Source of the DNA: an uncultured Eubacteriales bacterium
GTDB taxonomy: Bacteria > Bacillota > Clostridia > Oscillospirales > Acutalibacteraceae
Direction of reading: 5' to 3'
DNA: 5,781 nucleotides
Assembly (NCBI GenBank): GCA_900320235.1
Contig: ONRO01000354.1
Coordinates: forward strand, 1 to 5,781
The notes under the pieces were generated by a model. That model did no database searches. It saw nothing but the letters and a program-made list of their open reading frames with translations, and had not been told where the DNA came from. Position 1 is the first letter of the stretch. The number at the start of each line of letters is the position of its first letter. Shown in pieces: positions 4,760 to 5,781 of the stretch. The translations under genes were made by a program, and so were the position numbers.

Positions 4760-5781
4760 TTATAATCTTATTTGCTCGTAAGACTTCCTGTTTCCCTGCT
4801 GCTGATGTGCTTGCTTGCGCTGCTGATAAACGTATTCACGGACGGCGGGCATATTGATTTCGTCGTCGAGCTTGCCGTCGATCTCGCTCCTGCTGCTGAC
4901 AAGTGTGAGCGGATCAAATTTATCGCCGTAGGCTTTAGATAACTGCTCATGGACGGCGTATTCTTTGTCGGAGCGAATATCCAAGCGAGCCTTGCCGAAT
5001 TCACCATCGTTAAATTTTTTGGCATGCTCCTTGTACTCGGCATACTCTTGTAAAACCATATTCAGCTCGGCGGTGTATCGCTTCTCTCGCTTATCCAGTT
5101 CTGCAAGGGCGGATTCCAGTCTGCCAAAGCTGTCGTTGATCGTTGCTACATCTTTATCGTCGGAGCGCTCCATAGCATCAAGCAAGCGAGCCTTTTCAAA
5201 TTTGAGTTCTTCTATTTCCTCGGTCAACTCAGTGATACGGCGATCAAAGTTGCGATGTGTTATCACCTTAAGAACGGGAGTGGACTTCTTCTGCTTTTGA
5301 AGTTCCTTCCGTTCTTTTTTCTTTGCAGAGATTTGCTTGACGATATCCTTGTAGCTATCGTAAGCTGATTTCAAATCCTTTAGATAATCGGAAACGCTTC
5401 GCTTGCCGATTTGCGTATGACGGATATGATAGTTGATGATGATTGCTTTCTCTCGCAAAGATTCCATCGCTTCAGCAAGAGCTGGGACGGTATTTTTGAC
5501 CGCCTGCGAGATTTTTGCAAACGCGGATTTCAGATCTCTGAGTAGAGCGTTGTCCGCTTTGATCTGACGGTTGATTTCACAGCGGTCAGCGATCAATCCT
5601 CTGCGCTCCATAGCTTGTGCGACATAGCCTTCGTGGATCGTCGGTTGCTCGTCAATCCCTCTGTCGGCGTGACTGCGGTGGTCGATGTGAGCGACGGAGC
5701 GATTCGCTTCATCAAGATATTTGTTCGTGATTTGTGCCCAATTCTCACGCCAAACGACAAGCTGCTCGTCGCTGTTCCAAC
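4760..5781 (-). CDS. MobA/MobL-family relaxase, C-terminal portion (5' end outside window)
   Basis: The minus-strand frame is open from the right edge to TAA at 4760-4762, giving 339 visible residues. An ATG at 5611 is internal, because strong family motifs lie upstream of it. Those begin WNSDEQLVVWRENWAQITNK, followed by YLDEANR, then IDHRSHADRGIDEQPTIHEG and AQAMERRG. This is the characteristic end of the MobA/MobL (MobQ-type) nuclease domain, which nicks oriT and starts transfer of mobilisable plasmids and integrative elements. The catalytic Tyr and HxH residues are outside the window. The remaining ~270 residues are charged and largely helical, with likely coiled coil around visible residues 130-250, and end in a Gln-rich tail. 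Base composition is clearly richer in GC than the cassette genes, marking this as backbone. It points the same way as the broken relaxase at 1-80, but belongs to a different family. Confidence 0.88.
   Translation of the reverse strand, partial: WNSDEQLVVWRENWAQITNKYLDEANRSVAHIDHRSHADRGIDEQPTIHEGYVAQAMERRGLIADRCEINRQIKADNALLRDLKSAFAKISQAVKNTVPALAEAMESLREKAIIINYHIRHTQIGKRSVSDYLKDLKSAYDSYKDIVKQISAKKKERKELQKQKKSTPVLKVITHRNFDRRITELTEEIEELKFEKARLLDAMERSDDKDVATINDSFGRLESALAELDKREKRYTAELNMVLQEYAEYKEHAKKFNDGEFGKARLDIRSDKEYAVHEQLSKAYGDKFDPLTLVSSRSEIDGKLDDEINMPAVREYVYQQRKQAHQQQGNRKSYEQIRL

Noticed and set aside
4965..5300. Plus-strand 111-aa frame and the minus-strand frame 4768-5043
   Set aside because: Both are Ser-rich shadows of the MobA/MobL gene, whose frame has clear family motifs.

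Overview
The window looks like part of a mobilisable element from a low-to-moderate-GC Firmicute, most likely a gut-type clostridium. The evidence is strong Shine-Dalgarno sequences (GAGGAGG, GGAGG), AT-rich cargo genes, and two mobilisation (relaxase) genes of types common on clostridial plasmids and ICE/IME elements. No genus can be assigned from the sequence alone.

Layout: (1) 1-80, minus strand, is the tail of a VirD2/MobP-like relaxase whose reading frame is broken at about position 80. (2) 81-390 is AT-rich sequence with no gene and a possible rightward promoter. (3) 391-493 and 4074-4175 are a ~100-bp imperfect inverted repeat, about 91% identical by hand alignment, that brackets exactly two genes. 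(4) 652-2730 and 2758-4053, plus strand, form a compact two-gene operon. (5) 4176-4759 has no convincing gene but holds a strong ~110-bp stem-loop element and a possible IS end. (6) 4760-5781, minus strand, is the C-terminal part of a MobA/MobL relaxase that runs off the right edge.

The two cassette genes are the main interest. Gene 1 (692 aa) joins an N-terminal nucleoside-phosphorylase-fold domain with its catalytic motifs kept, a degenerate Ppx/GppA-like actin-fold domain, and a C-terminal nucleoside 2-deoxyribosyltransferase-like (NDT-like) domain. Gene 2 (431 aa) repeats the last two domains, but its Ppx/GppA-like domain is largely intact. The genes therefore look like an ancient duplication that split into an active and a pseudo-enzyme partner. 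One of the two also carries a nucleoside- or nucleotide-cleaving domain. PNP-like domains (as in Detocs) and NDT-like domains (as in retron-Eco1) are both known toxic effectors in anti-phage systems, so I infer a nucleotide- or NAD-targeting conflict system. I do not recognise this two-gene architecture as a named system.

An A12 tract lies exactly in the linker after the PNP domain, and every alternative frame stops within nine codons of it. Slippage there would release a PNP-only protein. The matched inverted repeats, the lack of a transposase and the position inside a mobilisation region suggest that the cassette moves, or inverts, as a unit using enzymes supplied in trans.
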